Origin: Prostheceraeus crozeri
Lineage: Eukaryota > Platyhelminthes > Polycladida > Euryleptidae
NCBI GenBank assembly: GCA_907163375.1
Contig: CAJQUW010005701.1
Coordinates: 310,001-374,000 of the forward strand
DNA length: 64,000 nucleotides
Direction of reading: 5' to 3'
Part shown: one piece after another, positions 1 to 49,383 of the stretch
How positions within the stretch are numbered: the stretch's first letter is position 1
Layout of the letters: every line of letters starts with the position of its first letter
Notes under the pieces: generated by a model
The model's database searches: none
Told to the model about the DNA's origin: nothing
Seen by the model: only the letters and a program-made list of their open reading frames with translations
Translations under genes and position numbers: made by a program

Positions 1-258
1 TAGATATTTAAATTGAAGCTATAGAAAGTATAACATAAAATCAATGAAGGAATATCTGAATATGGAAATGGGAAATAGAAATGGATTGCTTGCTTTCAAT
101 GAAAAACATAGACATAAATATATGAAAATGTATGCACAAAGTGGTTACATGAACATTAGTCGATGGGTCAAGCTTTGATTTTGTTTAATCAGGATCGGCT
201 GATGTTCTGAAGAAAAACATGCTGTACTTTCTATAGCTTCAATTAAAATATTTACTAT
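1..258. repeat. MITE-like inverted repeat at window edge
   Basis: The first ~30 bases and positions ~225-258 are near-perfect reverse complements, sharing the core TTGAAGCTATAGAAAGTA. The interior is AT-rich and has no coding frame. This is the layout of a miniature inverted-repeat element of about 250 bp. The left end may be cut by the window, so the target duplication cannot be read. Confidence 0.5.
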
Positions 259-1849
259 CTAAGGACGTTTATAGATTTTAGTGCGTGTAGATTTTTGCAA
301 CTCAAAGGAAGGACGTTGTCACAGTCCGAAGTACCGTTTCATTATAAAATGGTTATCGAAATGCATTTTGCGTCATTTAATAACTGACGAAAAGAAGTTA
401 TACAGACAAATGGAACATTAATGTTTAGAAGTTAGTAAGATCAATTGCGATACTTTATGCAATAAAACTTGCCTAATGAAGAAACTTACTTCATTCACTT
501 GTTAAGAAGCACCTGAAGAATATGCAGAAAGCGCTCGTGCTCTACACTTCACTTTTTACGGTCTACATTTTTTGCTATATAATTCCATATACTGAGCAGT
601 ATTTTGAATTGTCGATTATATATGTAAATACGTATTTGAGTGTATATAGGAAGCAAGTCATTATCTTTACAAATGTTTCTGAATTGTTCATCGTTTTGTA
701 ACTTAAAACATCTTTGCAAGATTCGCTGAGTTTTCCGATATTGTTCTTTTGTTTCTCAGTTTAATGATTCAAATGCAATTACTGATATCCATTTTATTTT
801 ATAAAAAATACACGACGCTTTGGACCATGAAACACGGTCCATTCCCAAGTGATAAAAATGGTGAATGCACAATGCGTTTAAAATTCAAAATAACTACATA
901 TGAAAGCAGTGGCAAAAAAATAATGTTGATATCTAAATCAACTATCGTCTGATACCACAGCATAGAAAGTGAAGCTAAACAACCTTCAATTGTCTAGTCA
1001 ATCCCATGTCCCTCTTGTTCAATATTGTTGCCTTCTCCTTGATTAAGATAGCCTCAGCAATTTGAAGTTGAGTTCTGTCGCAAAATTTGACCAGTATTGT
1101 TGTTGAATTTATAATGTCTTTTACCTTTGTTTTATGGGTTTCCAAGAAATGTTATTTTATCGAGCCGTTGTTTTCATGTTGCTTCGTTTGAGCCTTCAAC
1201 TCATTTGTTGCATGACCAATATATTGGACATTTTTACAATAGTCGGCAGGACAAGTGTTTTGGTACACGAGCATTTATTATAAAAGATGGAGGCCCTACC
1301 TTAAAGATTTTGAAGTTTTCTGACTATCGCACGACATAGAACGCGAAACAGTATCTACTTCGGCTTTCTTTTTGCAGAATTTTCACTGCTAGCACAGCTA
1401 TGAGCCAAGAGCGAAACTAGGAGTTACTCAATGAAATCTGAGTGAATTAGATTATTTTAAATAAGCAAAAGCAAAATAACAGATCTTCTAATCTGATTAA
1501 AATTAATTTTGTGACTATCAGAGTAAAATCAACCTAGTTAATGTAATGGTTGAACGACCTGGCAAAGGTGCACTCTACATGATAGAATGTTTATGGTTCT
1601 CATACTTGATGCTTATCGAATTATTATTCACTATTGGAAGCTACTGTACATTATGACAGTGTCACACATTTCATACGGAATCTTTTCTCGAAAACTTTTC
1701 AAAAACTCGAATCATTTTCAGTTTCTAGACAAAATTTAGAAAAGTGAAAGATAGCAAATGTGAAAATTGTTACAACATGTTGAGGCAATTGCGGAAGCTG
1801 TATTTATGCCTGTATCACATTCCAGAGAGAATCCTCAGCATAATACATA
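259..1849. other. Upstream region of the EF-hand gene, no gene seen
   Basis: AT-rich sequence with only short chance frames. It should hold the promoter and any 5' untranslated exon of the calcyphosin-like gene. A possible acceptor (CATTCCAG) lies about 30 bases before the start codon, but no promoter can be assigned. Confidence 0.4.
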
Positions 1850-38420
<36,571 letters not shown>

Positions 38421-39770
38421 GTATTGGTAATGCAATTGTTCGAATCCTCGAAAGTGCTTTTCTAAATATTCCTCTAGTTCCTCTAATTTCCAATAATGCC
38501 TCCATGTGTAACCCTTTTATTAGAACAAAATTATGAAAATTGACATCTACTTACTTCACTAATCCCGGTTGCTGTTGAATGTAGTCATATTTTGTAGAAA
38601 CATGAACGTGGTTGTGATAAATTAAATGTAATAATTGTAGTCGAAAATTCTTCTATTCGTGTCTCCCAACAACAAAATTCTTCATCGTGTGATATAAATT
38701 AGTGTACTCGAAAAGTGAATAATTGTCTTTCCACTGTAAAACGTCAATATCATTTGTAAAGCTTTTAGCATGATTATACTTTCAGAAATCGATAATACTA
38801 GCCATGCAACAGTTTTTTATTCTAGAGAATTGTCATTGATTGATTACTGTAAACCATGATAGCACGGGATTTTATTGTGTATTGAAGTGATTTAAACCAG
38901 TTTCAAGTTTGTATTTATCTTCTTCTGATTTCATGACTGTGAGACCAACACACTTCAATTGGTTTACGTATTTCAGGCGCTGTCATCCTCTTGCGTATTT
39001 GACCGGAAATTCCCACGCATCGTAGCATATTAGGGGTTGCTTCCTATAACAAAAACTGCAATTATCTTTTCATCACATTTTTCTAAAGCTCTCATTTGTC
39101 TTGTTTGACGTAGTGCTTGTGTGTTTGTGACTTGGCGACGTATGATATCTGTTGCATTCTGTGCAAGCATCACATTTTTGGCACGTCTTAGTTCAGCGTT
39201 CAATGTCCAGGATTTGTATTCAGAGCATATCGCACTTATGTTGCGATATTATCTTAATATTTTTCAAAATATTGTCCATCGAAAGATAAGCATTATTGCT
39301 TGTGATATACGACTCCTTGTTTCACTTTCGCATCTTCTGTCGGATGTTCCGCTCCGTCCATGGTACTTACATTTGTTTGCTTGTTTCACTATCCGTTGAT
39401 CATGATTCTACATCATGGCATGCTTTTTTCCCTGGTTGTCTGCTTTCGTGACATTCATCTTCATATCGAAAGCAGCACTTTCTTTCACAGCTTTTTTGTT
39501 TGATAATAACAACAATAATTATTATAATGTCATTTTATTTCAGAGCCTCAATATTGACAATCTTGAGGTTAGCCTAAATTACAGATCCAAGATATTACGA
39601 AGTCGAAGTGAAAGCATAACAAGGAAAACGATGATAAAGCAATATCAGTATTCAATGCATCGAATAAATTTAACTGCAGTAAGTCGTGGTAGCAGGCATG
39701 AAGTCACACACGGAATGCAGTATGCATTGCTTAGTTCAAATTTTGAGCCCATTATTAGCAAGTCTGGACA
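38421..39770. other. 3' flank of CAPSL, no gene seen
   Basis: Probably includes the 3' untranslated region of exon 5b (ATTAAA at 38621). Short frames at 39121-39795 show no domain or splice context. Confidence 0.4.
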
Positions 39771-42570
39771 TAGTCAGGATGAAGCTTTGCTGTGACAAAC
39801 TGTCCGACACAATGTGATGAAACATTTTCCGGAACGTGGCATGACATTTAGGGCTAGATGGCGGAGAGTGTGGAAGCGGTTATTGACCAAGTCACAGAAC
39901 ATGCGGAAACCTTGAATAATTCGTTTATATTCCAACGGAAGAAATGCAGAGCATTGACAGTTCGATGAACCACAGATCACTCTATGGGAACGAGATTGAA
40001 TGTTTTCCAATTTATTGACATCACGCTGTGTGAGGCTAATAAAAAGCGGCGTGCAGTCCAAAATTGATCGGATGCAATGACGATGTACATGTATGTCGCA
40101 CAGTTGTAGCTGATTTTTAAAAAAAAAGCTGACGTAAAATATGAAGCTTAGAGGAAGCTTTTTTACACGCAGCATCAGTGTGTAACTCCCAAGTCAACTT
40201 ATTGTCAATTGTTACTCCTGGAATGCGAATGCGGTCATTACATTTGATGGCTGGCAGTTCGAAGTTAGAATCGGCAAATTTATCATTATATGAGATGAAC
40301 ATTTGCTGACATTTGTCTCGCTTTATCCGCATTCTATTCTCCAAGCACCACTTTTCGAATTCTGACATCAGGATGATAAGTTGCCTGTGAGGGTGGTTGT
40401 TTGTAACGGGAGGAAACAGCGTGAAGTCATCCGCATAACTTAGTAGAGCACATGAGCTGGTGTGGTCGTCCGTTTGACATTGATTTCAAAAACAAAGCAG
40501 AAACGGTCCGAAAGAAGATCTCTCAGGAATCCCACTACTAACTAATTTAACCGTGCTGTAATTGTTCAACAATTCGACCCTCTAACCTCTTCAGGTGAGG
40601 TAATTACGATTGAATGCTGTCAAAAATGTATCGACATTCCGTTCCAGCATTTTGTTGATCAAAATTCCGTGGGAGATCTCTTCGAAGCCTTTTTAAAAAT
40701 CGACTGATATGACCGGACAAGCTCGAACAGAAGGTTCTGGAAGGCAATTACTGGTGAAGCACTCTAGATCGAGTAATACACATAGCGGAGTTATTCGGTC
40801 GGTATCCATATTGTGATTTACTTTGGTTTCTCAAAAGCTCAGTTTTGTATTTACATAATATCTGCAGCTCTAATATCCCTTCTGGAATAGGCAAGAGTGA
40901 AATTGGTCTCGTATTGTAATTCTTGGGTGAATTCGATTTCGGTATCGGTAACACATCAGTCAATTTCCACATGTCCGGTATAACCGCGATATTGATGCAC
41001 ACATTGAAAAGTGACCATAGCGGTTCACTTAATGACGAAGCCAATTTTGACCTAAAGACAGTAGGGATGCCATATCATCCAGTGGCCTTTCTTGGATTTA
41101 TCTTTTGTAAGAGAGAACAAACTTCCGCTGCAGTAAATTGGAAAGGCGCCGCATACGAAGGCAGACTACTGCTCTGACTTTCAAACGCAGTAAAGTTGGA
41201 AGCATAATGATTATTTATCATTTCCAAGATGTCACTAATATCCCTCGATGGATCGACATTTGCTGGACAGTTCGAATTGCCAGAATTGTCGGTTACTATT
41301 TTGTATATATCCCATATAGATCGTCGATCACGAGTCATCCGTTCACCACATGTTCTCTTAGCTTTAAGAATCTTTCAGAATCACCCCATGCATCGGCAGA
41401 CGCACATCTACTCGTAAGTTGAAATTCGTCTTAAATGAATTACAGTCAACATGATTGAAGTCACCCTACACCATCACTGTCGATGTAGGATATTTGTCTA
41501 GAAACACATCTATAATCGACGAAACATATTCACAAAGGACAGTTTGATGGGTCGTATTCATAGATCCACCACGAGGAAAGTGTTGACATGCCATTACACC
41601 ATTAAATTCACCATGACAAACACGCAGAATAAGACATTCCATGTCCCGTGACGGGGAAAATGTATGTACATCAGATTTTTGGATGACGGACTGAGTCCAT
41701 ATAGCAATACAGTCATCAGGAATTGAGCTATCAAGGCAAGACTCAATACAAACGATTATGTCGGGTGAATGTTTTATTGAAAAAAATGCTTAACTCGTCC
41801 ATATTTTACTTTCTGATAGAACGTGCACTGAACAAACAAAGGACTTCAAAACACTCGGAAGTTATTTAGAAAATCTCAGAACGATCTTTCCACGTTTACG
41901 AAAAACGTCTTCAATATTCTTCCTCTTTTGAAATTCTTCCAAAAACTTCCGATCATCATTCAGCTGCAACCGTGTCAAATCTGGCCTTATGTACATACCA
42001 TTCCTTCGACCTTTTACAAACTTATTCAACTTCCAAGCACTACGTAGACATGTCAATCTGTCCTCAAAAGATAAAGCGAATGTGCAAAGGTCTTGGTTTA
42101 GAACCGCGTTTGCCAACATGAGAGAAATGAATGATGGAGCGTTGTTGAATCTCCAGCTACTTGCAAAGATCTTTGCTGTACTCAAATTTCATGTTGGTCT
42201 CACAGTTATCACTTGTTTCAGGATTCCGAAAGCCACAACATTCTGACGTTTTACGTATATCTCATTGGCTTCAGTCACATTGTCAATCATCAGTCAGTTG
42301 TTATCGCATGGCTAGTGCTTCATTCTCTATTGGAGACAATCTATTTGAGATTCCCTTACATCAATGCCATTACAATTATTGCAAGAATATGAAATATTGT
42401 TGGATGATATCACTGATTTGCGGAGGTTTGATGCCAAGTTGGAACATTCTTTCTTTGTGTGACATTGCTTGTTGCAACACAAGCATGTTATAGGGTCGCT
42501 ATCGATATCTATGTTGCATGAAGCACAGATGGATGACGTAAAGCTATTCTTTCGCGAAGATGACATTTGC
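39770..42570 (-). mobile_element. Degenerate LINE with PHD-like ORF1, copy 7
   Basis: Minus strand, in order. 42566-42327 is an ORF1 start with a Cys-rich PHD-like finger (CASC, CLCCNKQCHTKKEC, CNNC). 42185-41862 is the ORF1 remainder. 41765-41450 is an AP-endonuclease with one in-frame stop directly before GDFNHVD. 41338-41075 and 41044-40748 are the RT start (KINPRKATG, VLPIPKSNS, SQYGYRPNNSA). 40368-40117 and 40175-39774 are the thumb and C-terminus (ENRMRIKRDKCQQMFIS, LENIQSRSHRVI). Motif A and the catalytic region at 40.4-40.75 kb are only poorly readable. Many stops; not active. Confidence 0.8.
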
Positions 42571-45500
42571 GATGGTAAGCATTGATGTTTACCACTGACT
42601 GAGCGATGCTAAGAAATATAGCGCACAAAAACTTTCCACCAAAAAGGCAAAAAAATAAGGATAGAATAGCTGATGTTATAACGACGACGTTATGGAGAAT
42701 AGTATGACGAAAATAATGATATGAAAATTATAGATATACGACTTCTGGAACGACTTTAACCTCAGTTTGGTTTACGCTAGCCAATCAGTGACAAGTCTTC
42801 CCATTTTGTGATTATCGTAGTTTCGCATGGCTTTGTGAAAAATCCAATGAGTAAAGTCATCAGACATGGTTTGAAAGAAATGTTTGAACTAATTTTGGTT
42901 TTTAAGATGGTAAAATATAATTGAGAAAAGTAAGTTTTCAATCATGATATTGGTGTTTTTAGATAGCTCCGCCGTTCAATGAAATGAAATTTTGTTACTC
43001 AAATGTGCACGATGTTCAGAAATTTCTGATTTGCCATAAAATCCGATAATGGAGCACTTAACTTTACATTTGAGCACAATTAACATTTAGTTTCTTAGTG
43101 AGTAACGAACATTTTACAGTAGTCGTGTAATAGCTCAGTAATCAATTGCACTACAAAAGACATAGTGAACATATGTCACTACCAACCTATTTTCATGCTT
43201 TCAAATCGTGAGACTTTGATGCTATGTTCGGATATTACATTAGATAGCGGTACTGTGATTACATACTGTATGCTTGGATGATCTGAAGTGTGAAATTGCT
43301 TGCTAAACCCAATGTTGCAACATCTCACATATTTATCAAATTTAGAATTGCGTTTTGTGTGTGATCTGAAGTGAAATATTATTTATCCATTTGCAGCCGA
43401 TTTCTTTTTTAAATATGGATGAAATGCAGCCTATTTTGAATGCATTTAAGATGATCCCGACGTTTCTGTATATGAGCTTCTACACTATGCTTACTATGCT
43501 TATGGCATGTTAATTGTGGACCATCTCGAAACGTCGGATGCTTTGAAAATGATCAGATGTGAAGAGCTGCATTTTTTTGTTAACAAAGTCATTTTTGCTA
43601 GTCTTGTGATATTTGATAATATTTCTGATTCGAATAAAAAAATTCGTATTCAGATGAAAGGGGGAGATTAAGGATTCTCTAATAATTTCAATCGCTAAAC
43701 TACTGCTCAGAGCGCCAGCAATTTGCATTTTAAAACTTTCTTGCTACGAAAGGGCATTTTAATAGGAATGGATAACCATTTTTATCACAACAACACTCTT
43801 ATTACCAGCTTATAGAGCAAGCTTCTGCAACAATACAGTTAACTGCTTGCAAACATTGCTCTGACTGCACTTGAATTTGTGTCTTTGAACTTTTGTTTTA
43901 TGACTAAAGACCGTTTAAGCAACATCCTGTTTTAGATGCTATTTTTTGGCAAAAAGGATTTTCAATTATCACTTTCTTGATTTTGATCTGCATTTTGATC
44001 TCACAAAATACGACGAATCAAAAGAGTGTGCAGATCCTGTTACGCTGAATTTAGCAGTATTGCTGGCATGGTCAAATTTAATTTCCATAAACTCCACAAG
44101 AAATGCTACACAAATGCATGTACTCCTAAAGTTTGTACAAATGTTGATGTGGCGAAAGATCTGCTGGCTTCAGAACATATCGTCAATAATTTGTATAGAC
44201 TCCATAGATATCTTTTGAGATTGTGCAAATGTCATTCATCCCATCATCTTATTAAATTAGGAACTGCAATATCCGGAAACACTGTTGGTTCCTGTGGACA
44301 CCGAAATGATTTTCATGAAATTTTACTTAGCTTTGAAGAAATATAAAGGCGGAGACTGCAATTCAAATCGATTGCGATAAAGCGATAATTTTATTCAAAC
44401 CTTCATCAAAACGAAGGACATACAAAGGACTCCGGTAGAGTCTTGTCTGACAAAGTCTAGTGATGGATGTGTTGCCTAAAAGGGGAAGAAAAAGTTATGA
44501 AGAAGTCACTCATCAGAAAACCGAAACGTGGAAGTGAAGGGATGACGGAGCGAGACATGATTGTGAGAGAAAGTTTGTCAACTACAGAGAAGCGATCAGG
44601 ATAACGACTTGGACCAACGACAAGCTAACATCCTACAGACTGAGGAAGAAGTTTTGGGAGTATGTAAAGCGATAGTCCAGGCAGTGGAAATGTGAAGCAC
44701 AGATAGCGATAAGATCTAAGAAGGGGGCCTTCAGGAAGTGACAGAAGTCGAAGAATAAAGGCGACAGAAAACATGACAATAAAGTATCTAAATTAGCCAA
44801 AACGAAAAGTATCATTACAGAAACCAGGGTGGAAGTACAAAACAGCACACGGCAAGTGAAGGCAAAGAGATGAACAAGAAGCTTTTGGGCCATCGGGACT
44901 CACTATTGAATTGCTACAGGTAGAAAGCCTTCTCTGTCGGTGTGTTCATTATGGTACCTAAGCCAATATGGATCAATGGTAAGTTTATCCATTCGCTGAC
45001 TCTGGGGCTTACAAACCCTGTCACCCGTCTCTGTCTGGCAGAGATGGACCGAGCCGTTATCTTGGATCGTCAGATTAATGGAAGAGTTCCGGAACAAAGC
45101 GGCTCGGCTGCGGATTGTCTGGATAGGTAAGCAAGTGTGATATGGGAATCTATATTTGTCGACTTGCAACTGGATTGCCTACCTGATTGAGAGGGAGATG
45201 AATATAACTCGCCATTCTCACTTCTTTTCTACCTCTTTGAGCACGCAATGATGAAGTCAATGGCTGATCAGTGATCACCTAGCGCATTTTAGAGGGAGAT
45301 GGCTTATCAGGCTGTCGTGGTACAGCACTTTTCACTTATTATCGGAGAGGGAGGATGATCTCGGTCCTCCGTACAGTGAAGGTCTTGCTAGTTGTCTTAC
45401 GAGCAGGGAGACTTATGTCAGAGTAACTAATGCTACTACCTGTTAGACATTTTCGATTATGCTCTGGTCGATCATTGCTGAACTCCTAGTTTGCTTGGAA

Positions 45501-46259
45501 ACTGGGAGTTAATCTTAGAATTGGCGTAGTCACAGAGTTGCACCTGTCTTCCAGAGTTGAGAGGGAGGCGGTTTCTTTTCTGCCTTAGCGCATGGGTGGT
45601 CAGCTGTGATATGGAACCCACTCCGCATATATGCATGACGAGTGACGACCAGTGAATATATACTTACTCCGAAAACTCGTGAACAGGTAGTCATGTGGAA
45701 AATATTCTTTTGAGAAGTTAGAAGCCCAAGCAGAGTGCTTGCTATTCTGACTGGATGCAACCTGACACAATGAATGCAAATGACACCAAACGACATGAGC
45801 TCTCGTCCGCTAACCGCTTTACCTTTTTAAGAAGGGAGGGCTATCAGGGAAAGATAGCGGCGAGTGCTAACCAGACTATAGGTGCTGTACACAACAGCGT
45901 AGGGTTGCTTAGAAGTTGACGATTCGCCGTAGCTTGATGGTGGCCCACAACTTTCCCTACAGGGTTCCAGACGACCGCTGAGCCGTGTGTTGATAGCCTT
46001 CGTATTGAAAAGCCTTCGACCTCCGGAGGGCTTGACGGACTTCGTTCGGCTTGTACACATAGCTCCGATCCTATGGCTCGTCGCACGATCGCATTGCCTC
46101 TCTTCGCCTCCAACCATCAGTTCGCTCAACGAGCCGACGAAGACATTATAAGCGAAGTTAGCGCCTGTTTTTCAGGAAGCAATCGGTAATTATTCAACCT
46201 AAGTGGCGCAAGAGACCTTCGGTGCCTCTTCAAAGGTAAGGGTGACAGCCTTGACTGCA
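42571..46259. other. Intergenic sequence, no assigned gene
   Basis: 42.6-43.9 kb is AT-rich. A Cys/His-rich frame of ~117 codons ends at 44346 (its CRSCYAEF start lies at 44029) but has no ATG, family match or clear acceptor. 44.4-45.2 kb has degraded repeat character. 45.2-46.2 kb is markedly GC-richer and repeats GAGAGGGAGATG- and GGAGGGCTATCAGG-like phrases, which suggests the untranslated leader of the LINE that follows. Confidence 0.3.
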
Positions 46260-47095
46260 AAAATGACAGAGGTATGCGACTGCTTGAAGATGGAATGAAG
46301 TTATTCGAGAAATTCTTGGAGAAAGGGCTGATAGAAATCGACAGCGATCACTATCAGTTTGGCGTTATTTTAAGGCAAATCAACAACGGCGTCGTATTCA
46401 TCTTCAGAAACTTACAAGAAAGCTTCGATCAAAAGAATATATTTGTGTTTGTTGGCCTTGAAAAAGCCTTTCGTCAGGGTATGCCGAGGAAGGCAATTGA
46501 GTGGGCACTATGGAGACAGGGAGATCCTAAACGATAGGTAATAGCAGTGATCACTGCGCAACTACCAGGGTCAATGCCAGCGTTGGAATCACAGATGAAT
46601 TAGACACTGGATTTGGTGCATCAAAATATTCGAAGAAGTGACAAAGGAATGCAGAAGTACCGGTTCGTGGGAATTACTGCATGCCGATGATCTAGTGCTG
46701 ACGACAACGTCAAAACACGAAGCCAAAAGAAAATTCATGTCATTGAAAGGTCAGTTGAAAAAGCGAGGATTGACGATCGACAGAAGAATGTCAAAAGTCC
46801 TTATTACTGGGAAGAATCAGAAGGAGTAGACCAAGTCAGGAAAATGACCCTGCAGTTGCTGCATGAAAAGTGTCGGTGTAAACTCCATCTTATGTGGTTC
46901 GTGCAAGATGGGGTACGCATGAAGTGTTCTGTACTTCGTACATTCAACGGAGTTTATAAGTTTCCTTTTCCAAAGTCCTTTGATGGCTGCTCTCCCGACG
47001 ATGATGACACCCTGGAATTCAATGACATGACCTCCAAAATTTTTGTTGCCATGGTAATGTCCTTGACACGGAACCAGGAACGGAAAGAGTAGTCA
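46260..47095 (+). mobile_element. Degenerate LINE reverse transcriptase, copy 8
   Basis: The plus-strand frame 46274-46537 reads LLEDGMKLFEKFLEKGLIEI...VGLEKAFRQGMPRKAIEWAL, aligned by eye with copy 2 (LDHGMKIFEKVLDNRL...IQKAFD). 46638-46829 carries the catalytic region ELLHADDLVLTTTSKHEAKR. 46844-47092 is the Cys-containing end. It is the same family as the minus-strand copy at 7.3-8.6 kb. The Asp of motif A reads Glu (GLEKAF), and the copy is broken by frameshifts. Confidence 0.78.
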
Positions 47096-48879
47096 GAGAG
47101 CTCTCATTGCGGTCGTGTGGATGAAGTGGAGTGACATCTCTGTAACTATCACAAACATATATTTTAAAGCAGACTTAAACGTGGCTGCATTATAATTGCG
47201 CATTATTTGCGTTTGCGTGTTTTGACGTTAGCAGCGGTTGAGGCAGTGAGTGTTTTAAGTTTTCTATAAAAATGTCATTCATCGTCATTTTTCGCCAGTC
47301 CTCAATAGTATTTGTGTATTGGTTTAGGAGTATTCGTGCTATGTTTCTATGCAGATTTTGCAGTTTTATAATTCCGAAATTTGACACTAGCAGAAATGCT
47401 AGTAACTCTGAAATTGGTCTGTGCATTTAGTGCATTTTCTTAGTTTTTATATTAATGGATTAATGGGTACTAGTAATGCTAGGCATTCCAAAACAGAAAT
47501 AAGAGAAGAAGGGCATATGCTGATCCCACTAACTTCAGTTGTCATCGATGTAGTAAGTCTTTTATGAGCATTTTGTTATTAAAAACAATCTTTTGATATT
47601 GTAGTGATTGTTATTCAATTTGTAGTCAGTGGAAATCTTTGATGGCAAAATTGGGATTAAAAAATTTGGTCAGATATTTAGACTAAAGAGCAGGGATTTT
47701 CAATTTTTCTGAATATTTCAGGCCTCTTTTAGTTTTGAACTTGACATCAAAAAAGCGAGATTCAAAAGAAAATTTATTCCAAGTCTTGATAAACGAGTCC
47801 ACCATGATGTTGCGTTGTTTGTGTAAATTGATTTAGTAGAGGAATAGTGTCATAGGACATGGCTGGTGGATTCACGACTAGAACATTGTTTTTGATGCAC
47901 GTCTTATGATCGATTGCATGTTTCATGTGCATGACTTTGATCTTTGTAAAACTCTCTAGAATGCATTTTACAACTAAAATGCCTACAGTGATCACCCGAG
48001 GTGCCGCAACTCAAAAAATGTGGAAATGCAATGCAATGTTTCATGAGCAATGTCGTCATCTATATGAATGTAACCGCAATGTGTTACAATTTGCACACTC
48101 ATGAGCTATGCAGTAACCTTTGACTTGATTTGCTCTTTAATGAAAAAGTTGGATTCGTTATAAGCCTGCAAGAATTAAAACAGTGTCAGTTTTGGTATAT
48201 GATATTAATGGGGCTAGGATGTAGGTGGAGTAGTTTATCAACTTGATCATGCTTATAAGGAAGTTTTAGGTATGTGTCTCTTCGTCATATTGAGTAATTT
48301 ACAAATTGAAATGTTGGGTTGATTTGGTCGATATGTTAGGACTGGTGTTTCTTACCTTTATGCATTTATTGATCTTTTGATGTTAACGAAGCTAACTAAA
48401 TTATCGATCAATCATAGCTGATTATAATTTTTTGATATCTTAATAGAATTTTATTCAGATTTTATTACAGTGTTTGAATTTCTTGCACACTTCAGTTATT
48501 TGTGTCTGTTTTTTCCTTTTCCTTTATTAATTTTCCATTTTATTATTCGAGTAAAGCAATGTTTCCTTATAATTAATTCTAGTATAATGTACAGGTACTA
48601 CTCTCAGCTGTTTCAGGAATCTTGGTAATATGACCGAAGAACAATAGACAAAAAGTAGTATTTCTAGTATGTGGGAGTTGAGAAATAGCTGAACATGGAA
48701 AATGTAGCAGTATAGCAGCAATTTCATATGCATGTACTTCGCATAAAGGTAGAAGAGATGAGAGCTTGTTAGCATGTTTCATAAGCATTTGACCAACGTT
48801 TATCGTGGATGATACAACTGATTGATTTTGAATTATGATGCCGCAGTAGTAATCCCATCCCAGGCGCAAGTCCAAAATG
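47096..48879. other. Intergenic sequence, no gene seen
   Basis: AT-rich. Minus frames at 47426-47190 and 47995-47774 look faintly protein-like but match nothing I recognise. Confidence 0.3.
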
Positions 48880-49383
48880 TGCAACGATGAGTCATCCCCC
48901 TCCCCCCCTGGAAGGAAGGTGAGGAATGGGTCCGAGAGGAAGAAACTGGTCCCTACCCCCCCCCTCTGGAAGGAAGGAAGGAGTTTTCCGGTAAGGGAAG
49001 GAAAGGGTGGAATCTCGGAAGGATTGAGTGAGAAAGGGGTGGATGTTGGTGGTGTTTGGGATGAGAAAAGTTGGAAAGCGTCATGGAAGGTTTGGATGTG
49101 AAAGTGGAGTTTAGATTTGGAATCTACGTGAAATTTTGGGTGTGGAAGGAAGGCGGGAGGAGTTTTCCTGAGAGGCAAGGGGTGGAGCGGCAGAGTTGGA
49201 AAAGGGCGGGTTTTGGTTGTTTTGGGATGAGAAAAGTCGTTTTTCGTCATGAAGGAGTGCTCGGATGGGAAAATGGAGTGCAAATTCGGAATCTACGTGA
49301 CATTTAGGGTCTAGGAACTTCTTTCCAGCAAAATCGGAGAGGAAAAGTTCTGACCCCCCCCCCCCTCCTGTCAAACTTCCAAC
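48880..49383 (+). repeat. Satellite array, left part
   Basis: One good unit portion (49190-49383: AGTTGGAAAAGGGCGGG...TCGTTTTTCGTCATGAAGG...GACATTTAGGGTCTAGG) preceded by more divergent, C/G-run-rich copies. The array breaks at CTTCCAAC where the LINE begins and continues in register at 52233. Confidence 0.8.

Noticed and set aside
44026..44346. Cys/His-rich frame as a small gene
   Set aside because: It has no ATG, no clear splice acceptor and no recognised pattern; kept only as a note in the intergenic entry.
48579..49283. 234-codon minus-strand frame rich in Pro, Ser and Phe
   Set aside because: It reads through the complement of the satellite and its G/C runs; no domain and no splice context.
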